Source: Streptomyces sp. S.PNR 29 (GTDB taxonomy: Bacteria; Actinomycetota; Actinomycetes; Streptomycetales; Streptomycetaceae). From it: a stretch of DNA of 64,000 nucleotides. The stretch covers positions 124,001 to 188,000 of the forward strand of contig NZ_JANUQM010000018.1 in assembly GCF_030386795.1 (NCBI RefSeq), written 5' to 3'. Under the pieces are notes generated by a model. The model had not been told where the DNA came from, did not search any database, and worked only from the letters and a program-made list of their open reading frames with translations. Numbering within the stretch: position 1 is the stretch's first letter; each line of letters opens with the position of its first letter. Below, piece after piece: positions 43,866 through 51,763 of this stretch. A program made the position numbers and the translations under genes.

Positions 43866-44576
43866 TCAGTCCCTCACCGGCGCGGGGGAGGAACCGGGAC
43901 GGGACGCTCCCCTGGGCGGGGGATCCCCGGCCGCGACCAGCCCCGTCTCGTAGGCGCAGATCACGGCCTGGATCCGGTCCCGCAGCCCCAGCTTGGCGAG
44001 CACATTGCCGACATGGGTCTTGACCGTGTGGTCGCTGACGACCAGCTCCGCGGCGATCTCCGCGTTCGACATGCCCCGCGCGAGCAGCAGCAGCGTCTGC
44101 CGTTCCCGCCCGGTCAGCACGTCCAGCCGCGGGTCGGGCCGCCGTCGGCGGGCGGTGGGGCGCGTGTACTGCTCCACCAGGCGCCGGGCCACGGACGGCG
44201 CGAGCAGCGAGTCGCCTCGCGCCACCACCCGTACGGCGTGCACGAGATCGTCCCGGCGCACGTCCTTCAGCAGGAAACCGCTCGCACCCGCGTGCAGCGC
44301 CTCGTACACGTACTCGTCGGAGTCGAAGGTCGTCAGCATCACCGTCCGGCAGTCGCCCGCCGAACTGATCGCGCGGCAGGCCTCGATCCCGTCCATGCGG
44401 GGCATCCGGATGTCCAGCAGCGCCACATCGGGGTCGTGCCGCCGTACCGCCTCGACCGCCTCGGCCCCGTCACCCGCCTCCGCGACCACCTCCATGTCCG
44501 GCTGGACGTCGAGGATCATCGCGAATCCGCTGCGCACCAGTTCCTGGTCGTCGGCCACCACCACGCGGATCGTCAA
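43866..44576 (-). CDS. NarL-family response regulator with TTG start
   Basis: A 236-aa regulator. It has a receiver domain (VVVADDQELVRSGFAMILDVQ, acceptor in VALLDIRMPRMDG, Lys in LLKDVRRDD) and a LuxR HTH (LTGRERQTLLLLARGMSNAEIAAELVVSDHTVKTHVGNVLAKLGLRDR). The TTG at 44576 overlaps the kinase stop (TTGA) and has GGAGG 8 nt upstream, so translational coupling with the kinase is expected. It is partner of that kinase. Confidence 0.9.
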   Translation of the reverse strand: MTIRVVVADDQELVRSGFAMILDVQPDMEVVAEAGDGAEAVEAVRRHDPDVALLDIRMPRMDGIEACRAISSAGDCRTVMLTTFDSDEYVYEALHAGASGFLLKDVRRDDLVHAVRVVARGDSLLAPSVARRLVEQYTRPTARRRRPDPRLDVLTGRERQTLLLLARGMSNAEIAAELVVSDHTVKTHVGNVLAKLGLRDRIQAVICAYETGLVAAGDPPPRGASRPGSSPAPVRD

Positions 44577-45745
44577 CGCGCCACCTCCGCCAAGGACGGT
44601 GACGGTACCGGGATACGCACCCGCACCTGGAAGCCCCGGCCGTCCGGGCCGGGCCCGGTGACCGCCGTACCGCCGTGCGCCGCCGCCCGCTCGCGGACCC
44701 CGACGAGTCCGTGGCCGCCGCCGGAACCGGACTGCGGACCGCGTCCGTCGTCCGTCACCTCGATGCACAAGTCGGTTTCCCCGTAGGTGAGTTGTATGGA
44801 CACGGTGTGGGCATCCGCGTGCCTGACCGTGTTCGTCAGCGCCTCCTGGACGATCCGGAAGACGGTCGCCCCGGTCGCGTCCGGCAGCGGACGCGCGGCC
44901 CCCGCCGTCCGGTGCACGACATCGAGACCACTGGCCCGGACCCGGTCCAGGAGATCCGGCAGCTCCGCGAGGCCGGGTTGCGGTTCGAGCGGGGCGGCCC
45001 CCGGCTCGTCGCCCTCGCGCAGCACCCCCAGCATCCGGCGCAGCTGCGTCATGGCGTCCCGGCCCGTCTCGGAGATCGCGTCGAAGGCGGCCTCCGCCCG
45101 CTCCGGGGCCGTACGGACCGCCACCGGGCCGGCCTCCGCCTGCACGATCATCAGGCTCACCGCGTGGGAGAGGACGTCGTGCATCTCCCGTGCGATCCGG
45201 GCCCGCTCGCGCGCCGCGGCCTGCTCGGCCTCGACCCGGTTGGCCCGCTGGCGGGCATCGGTCAGCCGCCCGAAGACATAGGCCGCCGCGAACACGAAGC
45301 CGGAGAAGGTCAGTTCACGCGCCGAGCGGGTGTTGAGCCACACCGACCCGGGCACGGCGACCAGCAGCACAAGCCCGGTGGCCAGCCGCTTGGCCGGCGA
45401 CGACAGCGCGGCGATCGTGTAGACGATGACGAGCCCGGGGTACGGCAGCGGCTGCCCGGGCCCCTCCAGCGCCAGCCGGTACAGGGCGCTGGCCGCGATG
45501 ATCGCGAGCAGGACGGCGACCGGAGCGCGCCGCCGCCAGACCAGGGGGACCACGGTGAGGGTCGTGAGCCCGTACGCGGGCCAGGTGGCCGGCTCCAGCT
45601 CGGGCGGGCGCGGCACCACGAACGGCATCGTCATCGCCGCCTGCACCAGCAGCGCGATCCCGATGTCGACCAGCAACGGATTGGCCGCCCCCAGCGCCCG
45701 GCCCCGCTGCCACCACCCCCGCACATCCCCGCGTATGTCCGCCAC
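44573..45745 (-). CDS. Sensor histidine kinase (NarL/DesK type)
   Basis: A 390-aa kinase with about five hydrophobic segments as sensor. The HisKA_3 box is RARIAREMHDVLSHAVSLMIVQAEAGPVAVRT and the HATPase_c part includes IVQEALTNTVRHADAHTV and GGHGLVGVRERAAAHGG. The GTG at 45745 is chosen because the upstream in-frame residues look non-coding. It is divergent from the MHS transporter gene; no direct link to that transporter is evident, since the transporter has its own kinase downstream. Confidence 0.9.
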   Translation of the reverse strand: MADIRGDVRGWWQRGRALGAANPLLVDIGIALLVQAAMTMPFVVPRPPELEPATWPAYGLTTLTVVPLVWRRRAPVAVLLAIIAASALYRLALEGPGQPLPYPGLVIVYTIAALSSPAKRLATGLVLLVAVPGSVWLNTRSARELTFSGFVFAAAYVFGRLTDARQRANRVEAEQAAARERARIAREMHDVLSHAVSLMIVQAEAGPVAVRTAPERAEAAFDAISETGRDAMTQLRRMLGVLREGDEPGAAPLEPQPGLAELPDLLDRVRASGLDVVHRTAGAARPLPDATGATVFRIVQEALTNTVRHADAHTVSIQLTYGETDLCIEVTDDGRGPQSGSGGGHGLVGVRERAAAHGGTAVTGPGPDGRGFQVRVRIPVPSPSLAEVAR

Positions 45746-45867
45746 GGCTCCATAAGGTAACGGGCGCCCGGACCCTAAGAGACTGTTAGGACTTGCTCCC
45801 CGCTGTTGAACGGCCGCGCCGTGCCGCCGACTCTGTGTGCTCCCGGGCCGCAGACAAGGGAGTTCCG

Positions 45868-47211
45868 ATGGCCACACAGACCACGGCCGTGCGCGAAAAG
45901 TCGCGCCGCGGCGAACGCAGGGTCGTCAGCAACATCGTGCGCGGATCGATCGGCAACCTGATCGAGTGGTACGACTGGTACGCGTACACCGCGTTCAGCG
46001 TGTACTTCGCCGCCGCGTTCTTCCCCTCGGGGGACCAGACCGCCCAGCTGCTGAACACCGCCGCGGTGTTCGCCGTCGGCTTCCTGATGCGGCCGATCGG
46101 CGGCTGGGTCCTGGGCCGCTACGCCGACCGGCGCGGCCGGCGCGCGGCGCTGACGCTGTCGGTGACGCTCATGGCGGCCGGTTCGCTGATCGTGGCGGTG
46201 ACCCCGTCGTACGGCTCCATCGGGGTCGCCGCTCCGGTGCTGCTGGTGGCGGCGCGGCTGCTGCAGGGCATCTCGGTCGGCGGTGAGTACTCGACCTCGG
46301 CCACCTACATGTCGGAGGTGGCCTCGCCCGGCCGCCGCGGCTACTACTCCAGTTTCCAGTACGTCACCCTCATCGCCGGGCAGCTGACCGCGCTCGGCAT
46401 CCAGATCGTCCTGCAGTCGCTGCTCAGCTCCGCGCAGATGGAGGCGTGGGGCTGGCGGATCGCGTTCGTCGTCGGCGCCGCCGGGGCGGTGGTCGTGCTG
46501 TGGCTGCGCCGCGGCATGGACGAGTCCGAGAGCTACCGGCGTGCCGCGGCCGAGGGCGGGGGCGAGGACCCAGGGAGCGGCCCCGCGCGCGGCAGCCTGC
46601 GGCTGCTGCTGTCCTACCCCCGGCAGTGCCTGGTCGTCGTCGGGCTGACCATGGGCGGCACGCTGTTCTTCTACACGTACACCACCTACCTGCAGAAGTT
46701 CATGGTCAACACCAGCGGCATCGCCAAGCCGACGGCGGCCTGGATCAACTTCTGCGCGCTGCTCGTGTTCGTCGTGCTGCAACCGGTCATGGGCCTGCTC
46801 TCCGACCGGGTGGGGCGCCGTCCGATGCTGATCGCGTTCGGAGTGCTCGGCGCCGTCGTGACGGTGCCCTCGCTCACCCTGCTGTCCCACACCGGCGACC
46901 CGGTGCACGCGTTCCTGCTGATGCTCGTGCCGCTGGCCGTCAGCTCCCTGTACACCTCGATCAGCGCGGTGGTGAAGGCGGAGCTGTTCCCGACCTCGAT
47001 CCGGGCGCTGGGCGTCGGCCTGCCGTACGCGCTGACCGTGGCCCTGTTCGGCGGGACGGCGGAGTACGTCGCCCTGTGGTTCAAGAACGCCGGCCACGAG
47101 TCCTGGTACTTCTACTACGTCACCGCCTGCGTCCTGATCTCGCTGCTCGTCTACATTCGGATGCGCGAGACGTCGGACGGATCGCCGCTGGAGACCGAGG
47201 CCCGCAACTGA
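45868..47211 (+). CDS. MFS transporter of the metabolite:H+ symporter (MHS) family
   Basis: A 447-aa transporter with 12 helices. The MHS signatures are strong: SNIVRGSIGNLIEWYDWYAYTAFSVYF, the loop PIGGWVLGRYADRRGRRAALTLSV, and RLLQGISVGGEYSTSATYMSE. Relatives carry alpha-ketoglutarate, citrate, proline/betaine or shikimate. The ATG at 45868 follows AGGGAG. It begins a four-gene unit with an OmpR regulator, a kinase and a TAXI binding protein, so uptake of the sensed carboxylate is the best guess. Confidence 0.92.
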   Translation: MATQTTAVREKSRRGERRVVSNIVRGSIGNLIEWYDWYAYTAFSVYFAAAFFPSGDQTAQLLNTAAVFAVGFLMRPIGGWVLGRYADRRGRRAALTLSVTLMAAGSLIVAVTPSYGSIGVAAPVLLVAARLLQGISVGGEYSTSATYMSEVASPGRRGYYSSFQYVTLIAGQLTALGIQIVLQSLLSSAQMEAWGWRIAFVVGAAGAVVVLWLRRGMDESESYRRAAAEGGGEDPGSGPARGSLRLLLSYPRQCLVVVGLTMGGTLFFYTYTTYLQKFMVNTSGIAKPTAAWINFCALLVFVVLQPVMGLLSDRVGRRPMLIAFGVLGAVVTVPSLTLLSHTGDPVHAFLLMLVPLAVSSLYTSISAVVKAELFPTSIRALGVGLPYALTVALFGGTAEYVALWFKNAGHESWYFYYVTACVLISLLVYIRMRETSDGSPLETEARN

Positions 47212-47227
47212 CGCGAGGGAGGCGGCC

Positions 47228-47890
47228 GTGCACGTGCTGCTGGCGGAGGACGACGACGGTGTGGCCGGAGCGCTGACCGAGGCCCTGTACGAGCAGGGCC
47301 ACCTCCCCACCCGGGTGCGCCGCGGCGAGGAGGTCCTCGCCCGGCACCGGCAGGCCGACCTGCTGCTGCTCGACCTCGGCCTGCCCGACCTCGACGGTCT
47401 GGAGGTGCTGCGCAAGCTGCGCGCGGTGAGCGCCCTTCCGGTGGTGGTCCTCACCGCCCGGGGTGACGAACGGTCGGTGGTGCGCGGCCTGCGTCTGGGC
47501 GCCGACGACTACCTCGTCAAGCCGGTACGGCTGGCCGAGCTGCTGGCCCGTATCGACGCGGTCACCCGGCGGGCCGCCGCCCCCGCCGCTCCGCAAGCGC
47601 CGCGCACGGTCCGCACCGGAGACGTCGAGGTCGACCTCGACGCACGCCGGGTGCTGGTCGCCGGCGCCGAGGTGCGCCTGACCACCAAGGAGTTCGAGGT
47701 CCTCGCGGCCCTGGCGGCCCGGGCGGGCACGGCCGTCAGCCGCCAGCAGCTGATGGACGAGGTGTGGGGCGACGCGTACCTGGCGGTGTCCCGCTCGCTC
47801 GACGTCCACCTCACCCAGCTGCGCGCCAAACTCGGCCGCCCTCAGGCGCTGACCACCATCCGCGGCTTCGGCTACCGGTTCGGCGACTGA
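47228..47890 (+). CDS. OmpR/PhoB-family response regulator (TctD-like)
   Basis: A 220-aa regulator. Receiver: HVLLAEDDDGVAGALTEALYEQG, acceptor in LLLLDLGLPDLDGLEVL, Lys in DDYLVKPVRLAELLARI. A winged-helix effector domain follows (VRLTTKEFEVLAALAARAGTAVSRQQLMDEVWGD, then RGFGYRFGD). GAGGGAGG precedes the GTG start by 5 nt and the gene is 16 nt after the transporter. With the kinase and TAXI protein it resembles carboxylate-sensing TctD/TctE systems. Confidence 0.94.
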   Translation: MHVLLAEDDDGVAGALTEALYEQGHLPTRVRRGEEVLARHRQADLLLLDLGLPDLDGLEVLRKLRAVSALPVVVLTARGDERSVVRGLRLGADDYLVKPVRLAELLARIDAVTRRAAAPAAPQAPRTVRTGDVEVDLDARRVLVAGAEVRLTTKEFEVLAALAARAGTAVSRQQLMDEVWGDAYLAVSRSLDVHLTQLRAKLGRPQALTTIRGFGYRFGD

Positions 47891-47908
47891 GCCGGCAGGG
47901 GCCCACCC

Positions 47909-49300
47909 ATGCGTACCCGGGTGCTGACCGTCGTCCTGGCCTTCGCCGTACTCGCGGTGGCCGGGTTCGCCGTACCTCTGCTGGAAGTCACCGCGTCCCA
48001 GCGCACCCAGCGGCTCGTCGCGGCGCGCACCGCCGACCTCGACCGCTTCGCAGGCCTTGCCGAGCAGGCTGCCGAGAGCGGCGACACCGGCGCGCTGACC
48101 GCCGAGGTGACCCGTTACACCCAGCTGTACGGCGAAGCGGTCGTGGTCGTCGACGCCCGCCGCGCCCCGGTGGCGCAGACGGGCGGCATGCGTGCCGCCG
48201 ACCCGGCCGTCGCGCGGCTGGTCGACGCGGCGCTGCGCAACCAGCCCGTCTCGCCCGGCGGGACGCTGCGTCCCTGGTCCCGGGCCGACCGGCTGCTCGC
48301 CCGCCCCGTCGGCACCGGCACCCGGGTGTCCGGCGCCGTGGTGCTGCGCGCCTCGGTGCGGGCCGCCGCGGACGACATCGCCCTGCGCTGGGCGCTCGTC
48401 CTGGTCGGCGCGGTCCTGTTCGCCGTGGCCTGTGGGATGCTCGCCCGCGCCGCCACACGGTGGGTCGTACGCCCGCTGCACCGGCTCGACCGCGCGGTCG
48501 GCACCCTGGCCGCCGGGCTGCCGCCCGAGCACGCCCGGGCCGGCGGCCCTCCGGAACTGCGCCAGCTGGCCGCCGGCTTCAACCGGATGGCCGACACGGT
48601 GACCGCCGCGCTGGAGCAGCAGCGGCGTCTGGTGGCCGACACCTCGCACCAGCTGCGCAATCCGCTCGCGGCGCTGCGTCTGCGCGTCGACTCGCTCCAG
48701 CCGCGGCTGCCCGCCTCCGCCGGCCGTACCTACACGGGGATCACGGCCGAACTCGAACGCATGGAGCACCTGCTCGACGACCTGCTCGCCCTCGCCACCG
48801 CCGAACACCGCGCCGGTGAACTGGCGGTGGGCGCGCACCAGGCCTGGTGCGACGCGGCGGCGGTCACCGAGGCGCAGGCACAGCTGTGGCATCCGGTGGC
48901 CGAACAGGCCGGGGTCCGCCTGGTGTCCGACCCCGGGCCCGGCGTCCTCGTGGCGTGCGCGGAGGCCGAACTGGCCCAGCTGGCCGACGTGCTGCTCGAC
49001 AACGCGATCAAGTACGCCGGGCGCGGCGCCCGGGTCGAGATGCGCTGCCGCGCCGAGGGACCGGACGCGGTGTTCGAGGTACGGGACGACGGGCCGGGCC
49101 TCGCCACCGGCGAACTCACCCAGGCGGGCACCCGTTTCTGGCGCTCCGAGCGTCACCGGGACATTCGCGGCAGCGGCCTCGGCCTGGCGATCGCCGAACA
49201 GCTGGTGACAGGGCGCGGCGGACGCGTCGAGTTCACGGCGGCCGAGCCGCACGGCCTGCGGGTCCGGGTCGTCCTCCCGCGCGCCGAGGACCCGGCATGA
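47909..49300 (+). CDS. Sensor histidine kinase (HisKA, TctE-like)
   Basis: A 463-aa kinase. Two transmembrane helices (residues 6-24 and about 155-175) flank an exported sensor of about 130 residues. A HAMP region follows (RWVVRPLHRLDRAVGTLAAG), then HisKA with LVADTSHQLRNPLAALRLRVDSLQ (phosphoacceptor His in SHQLRNP) and HATPase_c (DNAIKYAGRGARVE, FEVRDDGPG, GSGLGLAIAEQL). It ends overlapping the next gene by 4 nt. The sensor could contact the TAXI protein encoded downstream. Confidence 0.94.
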   Translation: MRTRVLTVVLAFAVLAVAGFAVPLLEVTASQRTQRLVAARTADLDRFAGLAEQAAESGDTGALTAEVTRYTQLYGEAVVVVDARRAPVAQTGGMRAADPAVARLVDAALRNQPVSPGGTLRPWSRADRLLARPVGTGTRVSGAVVLRASVRAAADDIALRWALVLVGAVLFAVACGMLARAATRWVVRPLHRLDRAVGTLAAGLPPEHARAGGPPELRQLAAGFNRMADTVTAALEQQRRLVADTSHQLRNPLAALRLRVDSLQPRLPASAGRTYTGITAELERMEHLLDDLLALATAEHRAGELAVGAHQAWCDAAAVTEAQAQLWHPVAEQAGVRLVSDPGPGVLVACAEAELAQLADVLLDNAIKYAGRGARVEMRCRAEGPDAVFEVRDDGPGLATGELTQAGTRFWRSERHRDIRGSGLGLAIAEQLVTGRGGRVEFTAAEPHGLRVRVVLPRAEDPA

Positions 49301-50289
49301 CCGGCCCCACCCGCCGCACCGCCCTGCGCGCGGCACTCGGCACGGCATGCGCCGGACTGCTCGCGGGCGCCACGACGGCCGACGCCCGCCGCGCGGACCA
49401 TGGCCCGGTGGGCACGGTGCGCATCGCGACGGGCGAGTCCGACGGTTTCTACGCGGCCTTCGGCCGGCTGCTGGCCGACCAGGTCGCGGCGGCCTACCCC
49501 CGGCTGTCCTGCGAGGTGATCACCAGCGAGGGCAGCGTGGCCAACGTGCGGCTGCTCCAGGCGCGCCGGGCCGAAGTGGCGCTGGCCCTGGCCGACATCG
49601 CGTGGGCCGCGTACGGCGGCGCGGCGCCCTTCGCCCGCGGTGTCCCGCTGTACGCGATCGGCCGGGTGTACGAGAACTACGCACAGCTGGCCGTACGCGC
49701 GGACGCGCCCATCCGTACCGTCGCCGACCTGGCGGGCCGCACCGTCTCGCTGGGCGCGCCGGCGTCCGGCGGTGCGGTGCTCGGCGACCGTCTGTTGCGC
49801 GCGGCGGGCCTGACGCCGGGCACGGACGTACGGGTCCGGCATCTGCTGATGCCGCAGGCGGCGCGCGCGATGCGGGACGGCGCCATCGACGCGCTGCTGG
49901 TCGCGGGCGGCGTACCGCTGCCGGTGCTGTCCGCGCTGGGCACCCGCCCCGGCATCCGCCTCCTCCCCCTGGCCACCCTGCTGCCCCGCCTGCGGGCCGG
50001 CGGGGGGCAGGCGGGTTCGGGCCTCGAAGCGGTGACCGTGCCGGCGGGGGCGTACCCGGGAACGACCGAGGTGGCCACCATAGGAGTCGCCAACCTCCTC
50101 CTGTGCCGCCCCGACCTGCCCGGCCCCGTCGCCGCGGCCCTCACCCGCGTCCTGGTCCGGCGCGCCACCCACCTGGTGCCCACGGCGGCCCTCGGCACCC
50201 AGTTCCTCGACGTCCGCAGCCTGATCTCCACCGGTGTCGTGCCCCTGCACGCCGGGGCGGTCGCGGCCTACCGCGAACTGCACGGTTAG
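49297..50289 (+). CDS. TAXI-family solute-binding protein (TRAP-type receptor without TRAP membrane genes)
   Basis: A 330-aa exported binding protein with a Sec/Tat-like signal (RRTALRAALGTACAGLLAGATTADA). The TAXI core is VRIATGESDGFYAAFGRLLADQVAAA, then EVITSEGSVANVRLLQARRAEVALALADIAW and RVYENYAQLAVRADAPIRTVADLAGRTVSLGAPASG. TAXI proteins bind glutamate or other dicarboxylates for TRAP transporters, but no DctQ/DctM genes are here. It overlaps the kinase by ATGA, which suggests it serves as a signal receptor for that kinase. Confidence 0.9.
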   Translation: MTGPTRRTALRAALGTACAGLLAGATTADARRADHGPVGTVRIATGESDGFYAAFGRLLADQVAAAYPRLSCEVITSEGSVANVRLLQARRAEVALALADIAWAAYGGAAPFARGVPLYAIGRVYENYAQLAVRADAPIRTVADLAGRTVSLGAPASGGAVLGDRLLRAAGLTPGTDVRVRHLLMPQAARAMRDGAIDALLVAGGVPLPVLSALGTRPGIRLLPLATLLPRLRAGGGQAGSGLEAVTVPAGAYPGTTEVATIGVANLLLCRPDLPGPVAAALTRVLVRRATHLVPTAALGTQFLDVRSLISTGVVPLHAGAVAAYRELHG

Positions 50290-50359
50290 TGCTCCTGAGT
50301 TGCAGTGAATGCCGCGTTCCGATGGTGCGGTGCGGAAGGTGGAATGTAGCGTCGCGATC

Positions 50360-50851
50360 ATGGAATTACAGACCGGAACCCTCACTGACCAGGCGCCGGC
50401 GAACCCGGCCGCCACCGATGACATGCTGGCCACTCAGCCGGTCGGCTACTGGTGCGGCCTGACTCATGCGACCGTCACCCGGCACCTGCGTGACGCCATG
50501 GCCAAGATCGACGTCACGCAGCCGCAGTACTGGGTACTCAACCGCGTGAACGGCGGTCCCGCAGCGCCGAGTCGCGAGGAGGTCGTCGCGCAGCTGACGC
50601 ACCTCGCCGACGGGCCGCACGAAATCGCCCGGGTCGTCGACCAGTTGCTCCACCGCGAATGGCTCCGGACCGACGACGGGCAGCGCCTGCACCTCACGGA
50701 GGCCGGGGAGGCCGCCAGAGCGCGGCTCCGTGAGCTGGCGACCGAGGTGCGCGCCGTGGTCCACCAGGGCATCAGCGACGAAGAGTACGTGGCCGCGCTC
50801 AAGGTGCTGCGCAGGATGGTGGCCAATGTCGAGGGCGCCGGGGGCTCCTAG
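50360..50851 (+). CDS. MarR-family transcriptional regulator
   Basis: A 163-aa protein. It has a central winged HTH region (YWVLNRVNGGPAAPSREEVVAQLTHLADGPHEIARVVDQLLHREWLR followed by LHLTEAGEAARARL), and helices at both ends. The winged-helix wing TDDGQRLHLT is typical. The ATG at 50360 is preferred over the upstream GTG/ATG frame. It precedes the AhpD-like gene by 99 nt and that gene has its own ECF41-type promoter, so MarR may add a second input. Confidence 0.82.
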   Translation: MELQTGTLTDQAPANPAATDDMLATQPVGYWCGLTHATVTRHLRDAMAKIDVTQPQYWVLNRVNGGPAAPSREEVVAQLTHLADGPHEIARVVDQLLHREWLRTDDGQRLHLTEAGEAARARLRELATEVRAVVHQGISDEEYVAALKVLRRMVANVEGAGGS

Positions 50852-50884
50852 CCATCCGCCGTCGGAGCACTTCACGGACCGTCA

Positions 50885-50911
50885 TGTCACATCCTGCCGC
50901 GCTGCTTCGTC
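50885..50911 (+). promoter_or_regulatory. ECF41-type promoter of the first AhpD-like gene
   Basis: TGTCACA (50885-50891), a 16-nt spacer and CGTC (50908-50911). Both hexamer-like elements match the ECF41 consensus (TGTCACA-CGTC) as I know it. CGTC ends 39 nt before the ATG at 50951. The second AhpD-like gene has the same elements, spacer and distance. Confidence 0.9.
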
Positions 50912-50950
50912 GGGGAGGTGTAAGCGTCCGTAACCACAAGGGAGTTGACC

Positions 50951-51424
50951 ATGGAAGCGCGCCTGAACCTCTTCGCCAGCCCCGTCGCGAACAAGTTCGT
51001 GAAGCACCTCGTCTCCGCGGGCAAGGTGCTGGAGGACTCGACCCTGCCGGCCTCGATCGGCCATCTGGTGACGCTCCGCGCCAGCCAGATCAACGGCTGC
51101 GGTTTCTGCGTCGACATGCACACCAAGGACGCCGCGGCCGCGGGGGAGACCCAGCAGCGCCTCAACCTGGTGGCGGCCTGGCGGGAGGCCAAGGTGTTCA
51201 CCGACGCCGAGCGCGCCGCCCTGGAGCTGACGGAACAGGGCACCCGCATCGCCGACGCGGCCGGCGGTGTCACGGACGACGCCTGGGCGAACGCCGCCAA
51301 GCACTTCGACGAGGAGCAGCTCGCCGCCCTGGTGTCCATGATCGCCCTCATCAACACGTTCAACCGCCTGAACGTCATCGTCCAGCAGCCCGCCGGCGAC
51401 TACCAGCCCGGCCAGTTCGGATGA
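50951..51424 (+). CDS. AhpD-like carboxymuconolactone decarboxylase family protein (paralogue 1)
   Basis: A 157-aa protein, MEARLNLFASPVANKFVKHL at the start, with the CxxC redox motif in QINGCGFCVDMHTKDA (Cys at about 53 and 56, His at 60). Family members reduce peroxides (AhpD type) or act as small disulfide reductases. About two thirds of its residues match the paralogue at 59987. AGGGAG at 50938-50943 is the RBS. Driven by an ECF41-type promoter, with a strong terminator after the stop. Confidence 0.93.
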   Translation: MEARLNLFASPVANKFVKHLVSAGKVLEDSTLPASIGHLVTLRASQINGCGFCVDMHTKDAAAAGETQQRLNLVAAWREAKVFTDAERAALELTEQGTRIADAAGGVTDDAWANAAKHFDEEQLAALVSMIALINTFNRLNVIVQQPAGDYQPGQFG

Positions 51425-51455
51425 CGAGGGGCGCCTGACGGGAGCACCAGCCGGA

Positions 51456-51490
51456 CGCAACCCCCCAGGTCTCTGACCTGGGGGGTTGCG
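51456..51490 (+). terminator. Terminator after AhpD paralogue 1
   Basis: A perfect 16-bp stem (GCAACCCCCCAGGTC region) with a 3-nt loop TCT lies 31 nt past the stop codon. Confidence 0.92.
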
Positions 51491-51763
51491 GCGCTCGGCC
51501 CCAACCGGGCCGGTTAGAAACCGGTTGCAGCCCAGTCGCACGACGGGGGGTGTCCGACCGGCCCGCCGACGCCGTACCGCCCTGGCCACAGCGCAGACCA
51601 TAGGAGGGCACCACTTAGAAACCGGTTGTTTCGAAAATCGGCCGATCCCTTGACGCAGATTTTGCTCGTGCCGCAGATTTCCGCGTGGCGGGTCAGTCCG
51701 TCGCCCACACGCCCACCTCCGGCTGCAGATGGCCACCCATCCACGTCCCGTCAAGGAGCCACC
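51491..51763 (+). promoter_or_regulatory. Promoter region of the GH28-like gene with duplicated operator
   Basis: TTAGAAACCGGTTG occurs at 51514-51527 and again at 51615-51628, 101 bp apart. The second copy extends to GAAAC-CGGTT-GTTTC, with perfect 5-bp arms (51619-51633). A possible promoter follows, TTGACG at 51650-51655 and CAGATT at 51674-51679. No gene is seen in this stretch. Confidence 0.75.
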
